Part shown: in pieces, positions 1 through 5,301 of the stretch
Numbering within the stretch: the first letter of the stretch is position 1
How the letters are laid out: every line of letters starts with the position of its first letter
From: Acidimicrobiales bacterium
GTDB lineage: Bacteria > Actinomycetota > Acidimicrobiia > Acidimicrobiales > RAAP-2
Length of the DNA stretch: 6,762 nucleotides
NCBI GenBank assembly: GCA_030044045.1
Contig: JASHWO010000114.1
Location: 1 to 6,762, forward strand
Direction of reading: 5' to 3'
Made by a program: the position numbers and the translations under genes
Notes under the pieces: model-generated
What the model was told of the DNA's origin: nothing
Seen by the model: the letters and a program-made list of their open reading frames with translations, nothing else
Databases searched by the model: none

Positions 1-1061
1 CCGGCCGGCAGCGTCACCGGGACCAGGTCGCCGCGCTGTAGGGCCACCCAGGCCGTCCCACCGCTCTCCAGGGCCACCGCCTCGCCCACACCGGGCAGGG
101 TGATCGGCACCCCGGTGGCCAGGCTGCCCGGGGCCACCGGGGTCAGCGTGGCGCCGGCCACCACCCAGGCCGTGCCGTCGCCGGCCACGGCGATCCCGGT
201 GGGGTTCCCGGAGAGCGGCACGGGGGGCATGGCCGACAGGGTGCTCACGTCCACCGGGGTGAGCGCGTCGCTCCCGAAGTCGGCCACCAGGGCGGTCGGC
301 GCGCCGCCGGCACCCTGGCGTACCACGTCCACCGCGTCGGGCTCGTCGCCCACGGCGATCGCCGGGCCCGCCGCCATGGTGGCCAGGTCGATGGGGGTGA
401 CCGCCGACGCCCCGAAGTCGGCCACCAGGGCGGTGGCCGGGCGCCCGCTCCCGCCGGGGGCCACGGCCACGGCCACCGGCTCGGCGCCGACAGGTACGGC
501 CGCCCCGGCTCGCAGCGTGCCGAGATCCACCGGGGTGACACGGTCGCTCCCGAAGTCGGTCACCAGGGCCAGCCCCCGGCCGCCGTCGCCGACCGCGTCG
601 ACGGCGATGGCATCAGGCTCCAGGCCCACCGTCACCGTGGCCTCCACCGAGCCGGTCGCCGCGTCCAGCACGCTGACCGTGTCCTCGCCCTTGTTGGCCA
701 CCAGCAGCCGGCCACCAGGGATCGGCGCCACCGCCGCCGGCAGGCTGGCCGTGGTGACCGGCGCCTCCGCCTGCCGGCTGCCCAGGTCAACCGGCACGAG
801 GGTGCTGCCCGGCTGGCTCACGAAGGCGTGATTGGTCACCCAGGCGGTGGCGCCCCCGCCCCCGCTCCTGTTCCCGCCCGCCCTGCTTCCCGATGCCGCA
901 CCGGCCCCGGCCACGCCGGCCGGCGCTGCCACCACCACCGCCAGGGCCGACGCCACGGACGCCACCAGGGCCAGCACCGGCAGCGCCCTGCCGACCGGGG
1001 ACCGCCCTGCCCGCCCCACCCGCACCCCCGGCACCCCCGGCACCTCCCGTGCCTGCCTCAT
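1..1061 (-). CDS. Secreted YVTN/NHL-like beta-propeller repeat protein (C-terminus outside window)
   Basis: The minus-strand frame opens at the ATG at 1061-1059 and stays open to the window edge, giving 353 codons without a stop. The N-terminus has an Arg-rich region (residues 1-25), a hydrophobic segment (about 27-48) and an Ala/Gly stretch, which reads as a Sec signal peptide; a Gly/Ser-rich linker follows (about 56-70). From residue 72 on there are beta-propeller-like repeats. The clearest begin at residues 119, 165, 211 and 257, exactly 46 residues apart, with the pattern ALVADFGSDxxTPVDLxTL. Shorter, degenerate units follow near 297 and 337. This pattern fits YVTN-type surface or periplasmic propellers, which usually act in binding or as scaffolds; no catalytic residues are evident and the ligand is unknown. 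The start overlaps the stop of the upstream aminotransferase gene by ATGA, so the two are probably co-translated. A lipoprotein is unlikely because no lipobox Cys is seen. Confidence 0.8.
   Translation of the reverse strand, partial: MRQAREVPGVPGVRVGRAGRSPVGRALPVLALVASVASALAVVVAAPAGVAGAGAASGSRAGGNRSGGGGATAWVTNHAFVSQPGSTLVPVDLGSRQAEAPVTTASLPAAVAPIPGGRLLVANKGEDTVSVLDAATGSVEATVTVGLEPDAIAVDAVGDGGRGLALVTDFGSDRVTPVDLGTLRAGAAVPVGAEPVAVAVAPGGSGRPATALVADFGASAVTPIDLATMAAGPAIAVGDEPDAVDVVRQGAGGAPTALVADFGSDALTPVDVSTLSAMPPVPLSGNPTGIAVAGDGTAWVVAGATLTPVAPGSLATGVPITLPGVGEAVALESGGTAWVALQRGDLVPVTLPA
251..569. repeat. Three DNA copies of a 138-bp-period coding repeat
   Basis: Near-identical blocks of about 43 bp start at 251, 389 and 527, each 138 bp after the last. 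All contain the core CGAAGTCGG followed by a CACCAGGGC end. They encode the VADFGSDxxTPVD segment of successive propeller blades in the minus-strand gene. The conservation at DNA level, including shared third positions, points to duplication of a blade unit, with the sequence between blocks having diverged more. Confidence 0.8.
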
Positions 1062-2521
1062 CCCCGGGCGCACGCCGCACCGGCCGGCCGCTCGTCCGTC
1101 CACCACCCGGGGCGGTCGCCGGCCGGGTGGAAGTCGCCCGTCGCCGGATCCTGCTCGTAGGCCACCGGGGACGGCGCCCCGCCGGCCAGCTCGGCCACGG
1201 CACCCAGCAGGGCGGCCACGTCACCCTCCGTCGTCCCCAGGCCGGCGCTGGCCCGCACCGCCCCCGGCACCTGCCGCCGGTCCCCGGCCAGCATCTCCCG
1301 CCGGGCGGCCGCCACCCCGTCCGGCCCCACGCCCAGGAGGCGGAGCAGGTAGGGGTGGGCGCAGAAGCACCCGTGGCGGACCCCGATGCCCCACTCGGCG
1401 CTGAGCCGGGCGGCCACCAGCGCGTGGTGGAGGCCCTCCACGGTGAAGGCGGCCACGGCCAGGGCATCGGCCCCGCCGCCACTGCCACCGCCGCCGCCCT
1501 CGGCCCCGCCGCCGTTGCCGCCCGGGCCCAGCAGCCGCACCCCGTCGATGGCGGCCAGTCCCTCCCGCAACATCTGCCCCAACCGAGCCTCGTGGGCCGC
1601 CAGGGCTGCCCAGCCGATCCGGCCGATCTCCTCCAGGGCCGCCCCGAGGGCCACCGTGCCCACCACGTTCGGCGAGCCGGCCTCCTCCCGCTCCGGCGGC
1701 GCCGTCCAGACCACCTCGTCCAGGTCGACCAGGTCGACGGCACCGCCCCCGGCGAGGAAGGGATCGCCGGTGGCGAAGGCCTGGCCGGGGCCCACCAGCG
1801 CCCCGGCCCCGAACGGCGCGTAGAGCTTGTGCCCGCTGAAGGCCAGGAAGTCGGGGCCCGCCGGCAGCGGCCGGTGGGGCGCCAGCTGGGCAGCGTCGAG
1901 GACCACCGGGACGCCCCGCTCGTGGGCGGCTTCGCAGATGGGGTCGACCGGCGGCACCCACCCGGTCACGTTGGAGGCGCCGGTGAGGGCCAGCAGCCGC
2001 GGCCGGGGCCCGGCCTCGAGCGCGGCCACCACGTCGTCCACCCCGAAGGTCCCGTCGGGGCCGCACTCCACGTAGCGGCGGGTGGCGTAGCGGGCCCAGG
2101 GGAGCAGGTTGGCGTGGTGCTCGACCACCGTGGTGACCACCACGTCGCCCGGCTCGAACGGGATGCGGTAAGCCAGGTGGTTCAGCGCCTCGGTGGCATT
2201 GCGGCATACCACCGCCACCTGGTCGCCCCTGTCGCGCCCGCAATGGGCCAGCACCCGCTCCCGGGCCGCCTCGTAGCGGGCGGTGGCCCGGCGGGACTTG
2301 TAGCCGGCGCCCCGGTGGACGCTGGAGTACTCGGGGAGGAAGGCCGCCACCCGGTCGGCCACCGCGGCCATGGCCGGGGTGGAGGCGGCGCAGTCGAGGT
2401 CGCGGTAGGGGCGGGACGTGCCGTCGAGGCACGGGACGGCCATCCCGGCGCCCACCAGGGACGCCAGGGGCCGGGCGGCAGTGCCCGCCGCCTCCCCGGT
2501 GCCGGCCTGATCGATCGCCAT
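1058..2521 (-). CDS. PLP-dependent class-V aminotransferase, cysteine desulfurase (SufS/CsdA)-like
   Basis: The 487-residue product belongs to the fold-type I, class-V aminotransferases. Visible motifs are DLDCAASTP (41-49), SSVHRGAGYKS (66-76), RNATEALN (107-114), EHHANLLPW (134-142, His stacking on PLP), VLDAAQ (207-212, Asp209 pairing with the pyridine N), FSGHKLYAPFGAG (228-240, Lys232 forming the Schiff base), GCFCAHP (384-390, Cys387 at the desulfurase cysteine position) and VRASAGLGTTEGDV (422-435). By family knowledge it could release sulfur from cysteine as a persulfide, but no sufBCD or iscU partner is in the window and the substrate is unproven. It is longer than typical SufS (about 400 residues). 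The extra length comes from an N-terminal extension, a Gly-rich insert (332-350) and a C-terminal tail with YEQDPATGDFHP and a Trp pair. The ATG at 2521 was chosen because a -10 hexamer lies 7 nt upstream and any longer form would overlap the divergent gene. The downstream propeller gene overlaps it by 4 nt. Confidence 0.88.
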   Translation of the reverse strand: MAIDQAGTGEAAGTAARPLASLVGAGMAVPCLDGTSRPYRDLDCAASTPAMAAVADRVAAFLPEYSSVHRGAGYKSRRATARYEAARERVLAHCGRDRGDQVAVVCRNATEALNHLAYRIPFEPGDVVVTTVVEHHANLLPWARYATRRYVECGPDGTFGVDDVVAALEAGPRPRLLALTGASNVTGWVPPVDPICEAAHERGVPVVLDAAQLAPHRPLPAGPDFLAFSGHKLYAPFGAGALVGPGQAFATGDPFLAGGGAVDLVDLDEVVWTAPPEREEAGSPNVVGTVALGAALEEIGRIGWAALAAHEARLGQMLREGLAAIDGVRLLGPGGNGGGAEGGGGGSGGGADALAVAAFTVEGLHHALVAARLSAEWGIGVRHGCFCAHPYLLRLLGVGPDGVAAARREMLAGDRRQVPGAVRASAGLGTTEGDVAALLGAVAELAGGAPSPVAYEQDPATGDFHPAGDRPGWWTDERPAGAACARG

Positions 2522-2528
2522 CTCCCTC

Positions 2529-2557
2529 ACACTACGAAAGCGCGGCGGGCGGGTCAG
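2529..2557 (-). promoter_or_regulatory. Promoter of the aminotransferase/propeller operon
   Basis: Read on the minus strand, CTGACC (2557-2552, four of six matches to TTGACA) is followed by a 17-bp spacer and TAGTGT (2534-2529). The -10 box ends 7 nt before the ATG at 2521, so the transcript may start at or next to the start codon. A purine run (GAGGGAG) directly abuts the ATG, too close for a normal Shine-Dalgarno site. Confidence 0.55.
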
Positions 2558-2578
2558 GTTCGGGGCCGGAGGCCGGGC

Positions 2579-2584
2579 TATCCT
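2579..2584 (+). promoter_or_regulatory. -10-like element for the zinc-finger gene
   Basis: TATCCT lies 7 nt before the ATG at 2592 and there is no Shine-Dalgarno sequence between them, which suggests a leaderless mRNA. No good -35 is seen at the 17-bp position (2556-2561); that stretch overlaps the -35 of the divergent minus-strand promoter. Confidence 0.45.
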
Positions 2585-2591
2585 CCGGCCG

Positions 2592-2894
2592 ATGGAGCCC
2601 CCTGCCGACGCCCCGCCGGTGGTGGTGGACCCCTCCCCGGGTGCGCCCGCCGACACGACCGTACCCGGCGCCGAGGCGTCGGCACCCGACGACGGTTACG
2701 AGGCGGTGCTGGCCGGGGCCGAGCAGGTGCTGGACGAGGTCGACCGGGCGCTGGCCCGGCTCCAGGACGGCACCTACGGCACCTGCGAGGCCTGCGGGGC
2801 GCCGATCGCCGACCACGTGCTCGAGGCCGACCCCACGGCCCGGCACTGCGAAACCCACGGACAGGAGGCCCACCGGCAGGCAGAAGCCCACTGA
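2592..2894 (+). CDS. Short TraR/DksA-type zinc-finger protein
   Basis: The 100-residue product has a Pro/Ala-rich, probably disordered N-terminus (1-34), a short amphipathic helix (about 36-58, YEAVLAGAEQVLDEVDRALARL) and the family signature DGTYGTCEACGAPI (59-72). A second metal-ligand pair, CETH, is at 86-89. The spacing is CxxC-X17-CxxH (Cys65, Cys68, Cys86, His89), matching DksA spacing but with His in place of the fourth Cys, which can still bind zinc. Known DksA and TraR proteins act through the RNA polymerase secondary channel. This protein lacks the long N-terminal coiled coil of DksA, so a related role is only an inference. It is divergent from the aminotransferase gene and 24 bp upstream of an XRE regulator. 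Confidence 0.82.
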   Translation: MEPPADAPPVVVDPSPGAPADTTVPGAEASAPDDGYEAVLAGAEQVLDEVDRALARLQDGTYGTCEACGAPIADHVLEADPTARHCETHGQEAHRQAEAH

Positions 2895-2904
2895 CCGGCC
2901 CGGG

Positions 2905-2910
2905 TACGCT
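2905..2910 (+). promoter_or_regulatory. -10-like element for the XRE regulator gene
   Basis: TACGCT, preceded by a G-rich stretch (CGGG), lies 8 nt before the ATG at 2919. No Shine-Dalgarno sequence is present in the short gap after the preceding gene. A recognisable -35 is not seen. Confidence 0.4.
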
Positions 2911-2918
2911 CGGTCACC

Positions 2919-3356
2919 ATGCCGAGCGACCCGGCAGACCGGTGGGCCGACCTGGGGGCGTTCATCCGTGAGCAGCGGAGCACGGCCCGGCTCTCCCTGC
3001 GCCGGCTCTCCGAGCTGGCCGGCATCTCCAACCCCTACCTGAGCCAGATCGAGCGCGGCCTGCGGAAGCCCTCGGCCGAGATCCTCCAGCAGCTGGCCAG
3101 GGCACTCAGCATCTCGGCCGAGACCCTCTACGTGCAAGCCGGGATCCTGGACCCGCCGCACGGCTCGCCCGACCTGGCCCGCCAGATCCTGGCCGACCGG
3201 CACCTGAGCGAGGAGCAGAAGCAGGCCCTGGTCCGGATCTATCTCTCCTTCCGCCGCGAGCACGAGGGTGCCACCACCACCAGCACGGGTGCCGCCGCCA
3301 CGGATCCGGCGACCACCGGCGCGGCGGCCGCCACCGGCGATCCCACCGAAAGGTAG
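2919..3356 (+). CDS. XRE-family helix-turn-helix transcriptional regulator
   Basis: The 145-residue product has an N-terminal Cro/CI-type HTH domain at about residues 12-75. It begins LGAFIREQR, continues with SLRRLSELAG (26-35, helix 2) and recognition helix SNPYLSQIERGLRKPS (37-52), and ends with EILQQLARALSISAETLYVQAGIL. A helical segment follows (85-115) with LSEEQKQALVRIYLSFRREHE, and the last 30 residues are an Ala/Thr/Gly-rich tail that looks disordered. There is no cupin or peptidase domain, so no ligand can be suggested. Similar stand-alone XRE proteins occur in other actinobacteria, including mycobacteria. It sits just upstream of the mshA-like gene on the same strand, but that gene has its own -10-like hexamer, so co-transcription is possible rather than certain. 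The target is unknown. Confidence 0.9.
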   Translation: MPSDPADRWADLGAFIREQRSTARLSLRRLSELAGISNPYLSQIERGLRKPSAEILQQLARALSISAETLYVQAGILDPPHGSPDLARQILADRHLSEEQKQALVRIYLSFRREHEGATTTSTGAAATDPATTGAAAATGDPTER

Positions 3357-3371
3357 GCACACCGGCACCGG

Positions 3372-3377
3372 TAGGCT
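3372..3377 (+). promoter_or_regulatory. -10-like element for the mshA-like gene
   Basis: TAGGCT ends 8 nt before the ATG at 3386, and no Shine-Dalgarno sequence is present, again suggesting leaderless translation. The heptamer GGTAGGC occurs here (3370-3376) and also 18 bp upstream (3352-3358), where it includes the stop codon of the XRE gene. Confidence 0.4.
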
Positions 3378-3385
3378 CGCAGCGC

Positions 3386-4666
3386 ATGCGACGGCTGGCC
3401 GTGCTCTCGCTCCACACCTCGCCGCTGGCCCAACCGGGCACCGGCGACGGCGGCGGGATGAACGTGTACGTCCGGGAGCTGGCCTCGGCCCTGGCCCGGG
3501 CCGGCGCCGCCTGCGACGTGTTCACCCGGGCCTGGTCGGCGTCGCTGCCGCCCACCGTCGACGTCGAGCCCGGCCTGCGGATCCACCACGTCCCGGCCGG
3601 CCCCCCGGTCCCGGTGCCGAAGGAGGCCCTGCCCGGGGTGGTGGACGAGTTCACCGAGGGCGTGCTGGCCCGGATGGCCGGGCCGGAGGGGCCGGCGGCC
3701 GCCTCGGGTGACGACGGGCCCTACGAGGCGGTCCATGCCAACTACTGGCTGTCCGGCCTGGCGGGCCACGCCATCAAGCACGAGCTCGACCTCCCCCTGG
3801 TCTCCACCTTCCACACCCTCGACCGGGTGAAGGCCGAGGCCGGCCCGGAGGAGGTGGAGGCGGGCACGGCCCACGTGCGGGCCGAGGCCGAAGCTTCGAT
3901 CGTCCGCTGCTCGGATGCGGTGCTGGCATCGTGCACGGTGGAGGCCGACCAGATCGCCGACCTCTACGGCGCCGACCCGGCCCGGGTGGTCGTCGTGCCG
4001 CCCGGGGTGGACCACGCCTTCTTCGGCCCCGGCCACCGCCCGCAGGCCCGCCGGGCCCTGGGCCTGCCCGAGGCGGGGACCCTGCTCCTGTTCGTGGGGC
4101 GCATCCAGCCCCTGAAGGGGGCCGACATGGCCATCCGGGCCCTGGCCACCCTGGCCGGCGACCGGTGTCCCTCCGGGCGGGACGTCCGCCTGGTGGTGGT
4201 GGGCGGCCCCAGCGGTCCCCGGGGGGACGAGGCCTACCGGGGGTTGGCCGGCCTGGCCGGCCATTTGGGCGTGGGGGAGCGGGTCGTCATGGTGCCGCCC
4301 CAGCCCCACGAGCTGCTCTCCACCTACTACCGGGCGGCCGACGCCTGCCTGGTGCCCAGCCGGTCCGAGTCGTTCGGCCTGGTGGCCCTGGAGGCGGCCG
4401 CTTGCGGCACCCCGGTGGTGGCCTCGGCGGTCGGGGGGCTCACCACCCTGGTCGACCACGGGCGCACCGGGTTCCTGGTGGACGAGCCGGACCCGGCGGC
4501 CTACGCCGAGGGCGTGCGGCGCATCGTGGAGGAGCCGCTGCTGGCCGAGCGGTTCTCGACGGCCGCTGTGCTCCGGGCCCGGCGCTACACCTGGCGGCAG
4601 GCGGCGGCCCGGCTCCAGGCGGTCCACGACGAGCTGCTGGCCGGCCGCCTGGTGGAGTGCACCTGA
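3386..4666 (+). CDS. mshA: GT4 glycosyltransferase, probable D-inositol-3-phosphate glycosyltransferase MshA
   Basis: The 426-residue product is a GT-B fold, family GT4 retaining glycosyltransferase, and its length is typical of MshA. By family knowledge MshA transfers GlcNAc from UDP-GlcNAc to inositol phosphate, the first step of mycothiol synthesis in the cytoplasm. The N-terminal acceptor domain has HTSPLAQPGTGDGGGMNVYV (10-29), very characteristic of MshA, then HANYWLSG (117-124) and FHTLDRVKAEA (142-152). The donor domain has PPGVDHAFF (205-213), FVGRIQPLKG (236-245, with the Arg/Lys pair that contacts the nucleotide-sugar phosphates) and PSRSESFGLVALEAAACGTPVVA (324-346), with the EX7E pair Glu328/Glu336. 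The YbjN-like gene downstream is also mshA's neighbour in mycobacteria, which supports the call. The start is fixed by the conserved N-terminus and the upstream -10 box. A related GT4 enzyme with another acceptor cannot be excluded. Confidence 0.85.
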   Translation: MRRLAVLSLHTSPLAQPGTGDGGGMNVYVRELASALARAGAACDVFTRAWSASLPPTVDVEPGLRIHHVPAGPPVPVPKEALPGVVDEFTEGVLARMAGPEGPAAASGDDGPYEAVHANYWLSGLAGHAIKHELDLPLVSTFHTLDRVKAEAGPEEVEAGTAHVRAEAEASIVRCSDAVLASCTVEADQIADLYGADPARVVVVPPGVDHAFFGPGHRPQARRALGLPEAGTLLLFVGRIQPLKGADMAIRALATLAGDRCPSGRDVRLVVVGGPSGPRGDEAYRGLAGLAGHLGVGERVVMVPPQPHELLSTYYRAADACLVPSRSESFGLVALEAAACGTPVVASAVGGLTTLVDHGRTGFLVDEPDPAAYAEGVRRIVEEPLLAERFSTAAVLRARRYTWRQAAARLQAVHDELLAGRLVECT

Positions 4667-4740
4667 TGGCCGCCGGCCTCGTGGTGGCGGCCCTGGCGCC
4701 GACAGACCTGGCGGCGGGGGCCCCGGCTGGCGGCCGCTGA
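4666..4740 (+). CDS. Possible 24-codon linker ORF between mshA and the YbjN gene
   Basis: The ATG at 4666 overlaps the glycosyltransferase stop (TGATG), and the ORF ends at TGA 4738-4740, one base before the GTG start of the next gene. The predicted peptide is Ala/Gly-rich and weakly hydrophobic (begins MAAGLVVAALAPTDLAAG) and matches no family I know. It may serve only to carry ribosomes across the gap by termination-reinitiation. In sequence this GC-rich, an open frame of this length can also arise by chance. Confidence 0.3.
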   Translation: MAAGLVVAALAPTDLAAGAPAGGR

Positions 4741-4741
4741 C

Positions 4742-5239
4742 GTGCCCCTGGTCGACCTGCCCGACGACCGGGCCATGGCCGAGGTGGCGGGCCGGATCGA
4801 CGCCTGGGCCGCCCGGGAGCTGTCGGCCGGCGGGACCTTCGGCCTGGTGGCCGCCGAGCGCCAGGACGTCACCGACCGCACGGCGTCGCACCGCTGGTAC
4901 CTGCGCTTCAAGGGGGAGGAGAAGGAGTTCATCACCGTCTGGCTGACCCTGCGCCAGCGCACCCTCCACCACGAGGCCCAGTTCATGCCGGCGCCGGGGG
5001 AGCACGTGGTGGAGGTGCTGCAGTACCTGCTCCGGCGGAACACCGAGCTCTACGGCATGGCCTTCTGCCTGGGGCCCGAGGACGCCGTCTACCTGGTGGG
5101 CAAGGTGCCGGCGTCGCTGGTCGACGAGGAGGAGCTCGACCGCATCGCCGGCTCGTCCATCGTCTACGTCGACGACCACTACCCGACGGCCATGACCCTG
5201 GCCCACCCCGGCCTCTACCGCCGGCGCCGGCGCCGCTGA
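4742..5239 (+). CDS. YbjN-domain protein (T3SS-chaperone-like fold), Rv0487-like
   Basis: The 165-residue product resembles the actinobacterial YbjN-domain proteins encoded next to mshA. The clearest segments are RWYLRFKGEEKEFITVWLTL (51-70), RTLHHEAQFMPAPGEHVVEV (74-93), YLLRRNTELYGMAFCLGPED (95-114) and AVYLVGKVP (115-123), an alternating strand-helix pattern. The protein ends in a run of six Arg. No catalytic motif is visible, and YbjN proteins have no settled biochemical role; a chaperone-like or regulatory function is only suggested by fold. The GTG at 4742 has no Shine-Dalgarno sequence and no -10 hexamer upstream, which fits translation coupled to the genes before it. An ATG at 4775 (residue 12) is an alternative start. 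Confidence 0.8.
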   Translation: MPLVDLPDDRAMAEVAGRIDAWAARELSAGGTFGLVAAERQDVTDRTASHRWYLRFKGEEKEFITVWLTLRQRTLHHEAQFMPAPGEHVVEVLQYLLRRNTELYGMAFCLGPEDAVYLVGKVPASLVDEEELDRIAGSSIVYVDDHYPTAMTLAHPGLYRRRRRR

Positions 5240-5265
5240 GCCGGGCCTGCCCGGGCCGCCGGGCT

Positions 5266-5283
5266 CCGGTCCACCCGGTCCAC
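5266..5283. repeat. Tandem 9-bp repeat CCGGTCCAC x2 upstream of proC
   Basis: Two perfect copies of CCGGTCCAC lie at 5266-5274 and 5275-5283, followed by a partial third (CCGGG). They sit over the expected -35 region of the proC promoter, 6 bp upstream of the -10-like hexamer, so an operator role is possible. Simple repeat slippage in GC-rich DNA is the alternative. Confidence 0.6.
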
Positions 5284-5289
5284 CCGGGA

Positions 5290-5295
5290 TAGCCT
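5290..5295 (+). promoter_or_regulatory. -10-like element for proC
   Basis: TAGCCT ends 6 nt before the GTG start at 5302 and no Shine-Dalgarno sequence is present, consistent with a leaderless transcript. The -35 region is occupied by the 9-bp tandem repeat and has no match to TTGACA. Confidence 0.45.
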
Positions 5296-5301
5296 CTGCC
5301 G

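Noticed and set aside
251..569. CRISPR-like array from the regularly spaced repeats
   Set aside because: The 138-bp spacing matches a 46-residue protein period, the whole stretch is open reading frame, and the intervals also encode propeller sequence.
100..831. Plus-strand open frame of 243 codons with repeated TGV/PKSATRA segments
   Set aside because: The repeats are the reverse complement of the beta-propeller blades; the minus-strand reading gives a signal peptide and a coherent repeat protein.
2522..2656. Longer N-terminus for the aminotransferase, starting at 2656
   Set aside because: It would cover the divergent promoters and the start of the zinc-finger gene, and the added residues are Gly/Pro/Thr-rich with no family match.
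893..2971. Very long open frame on the plus strand (692 codons) opposite the aminotransferase gene
   Set aside because: It is rich in Pro, Gly, Arg and His with no domain pattern, and it runs through the divergent promoter region and the zinc-finger gene. It is a by-product of high GC content and lack of stop codons.
3239..5206. Long open frame on the minus strand (655 codons) opposite mshA and the YbjN gene
   Set aside because: The composition is low-complexity Gly/His/Pro/Arg, while the plus strand has clear GT4 and YbjN motifs.
5238..5270. GC-rich inverted-repeat segment after the YbjN gene (GAGCC ... GGCTC and GCCCGGGC) as a terminator
   Set aside because: The outer stem is only 5 bp, inner pairs leave unusable loops, and there is no T-tract; in DNA this GC-rich such matches are expected by chance.
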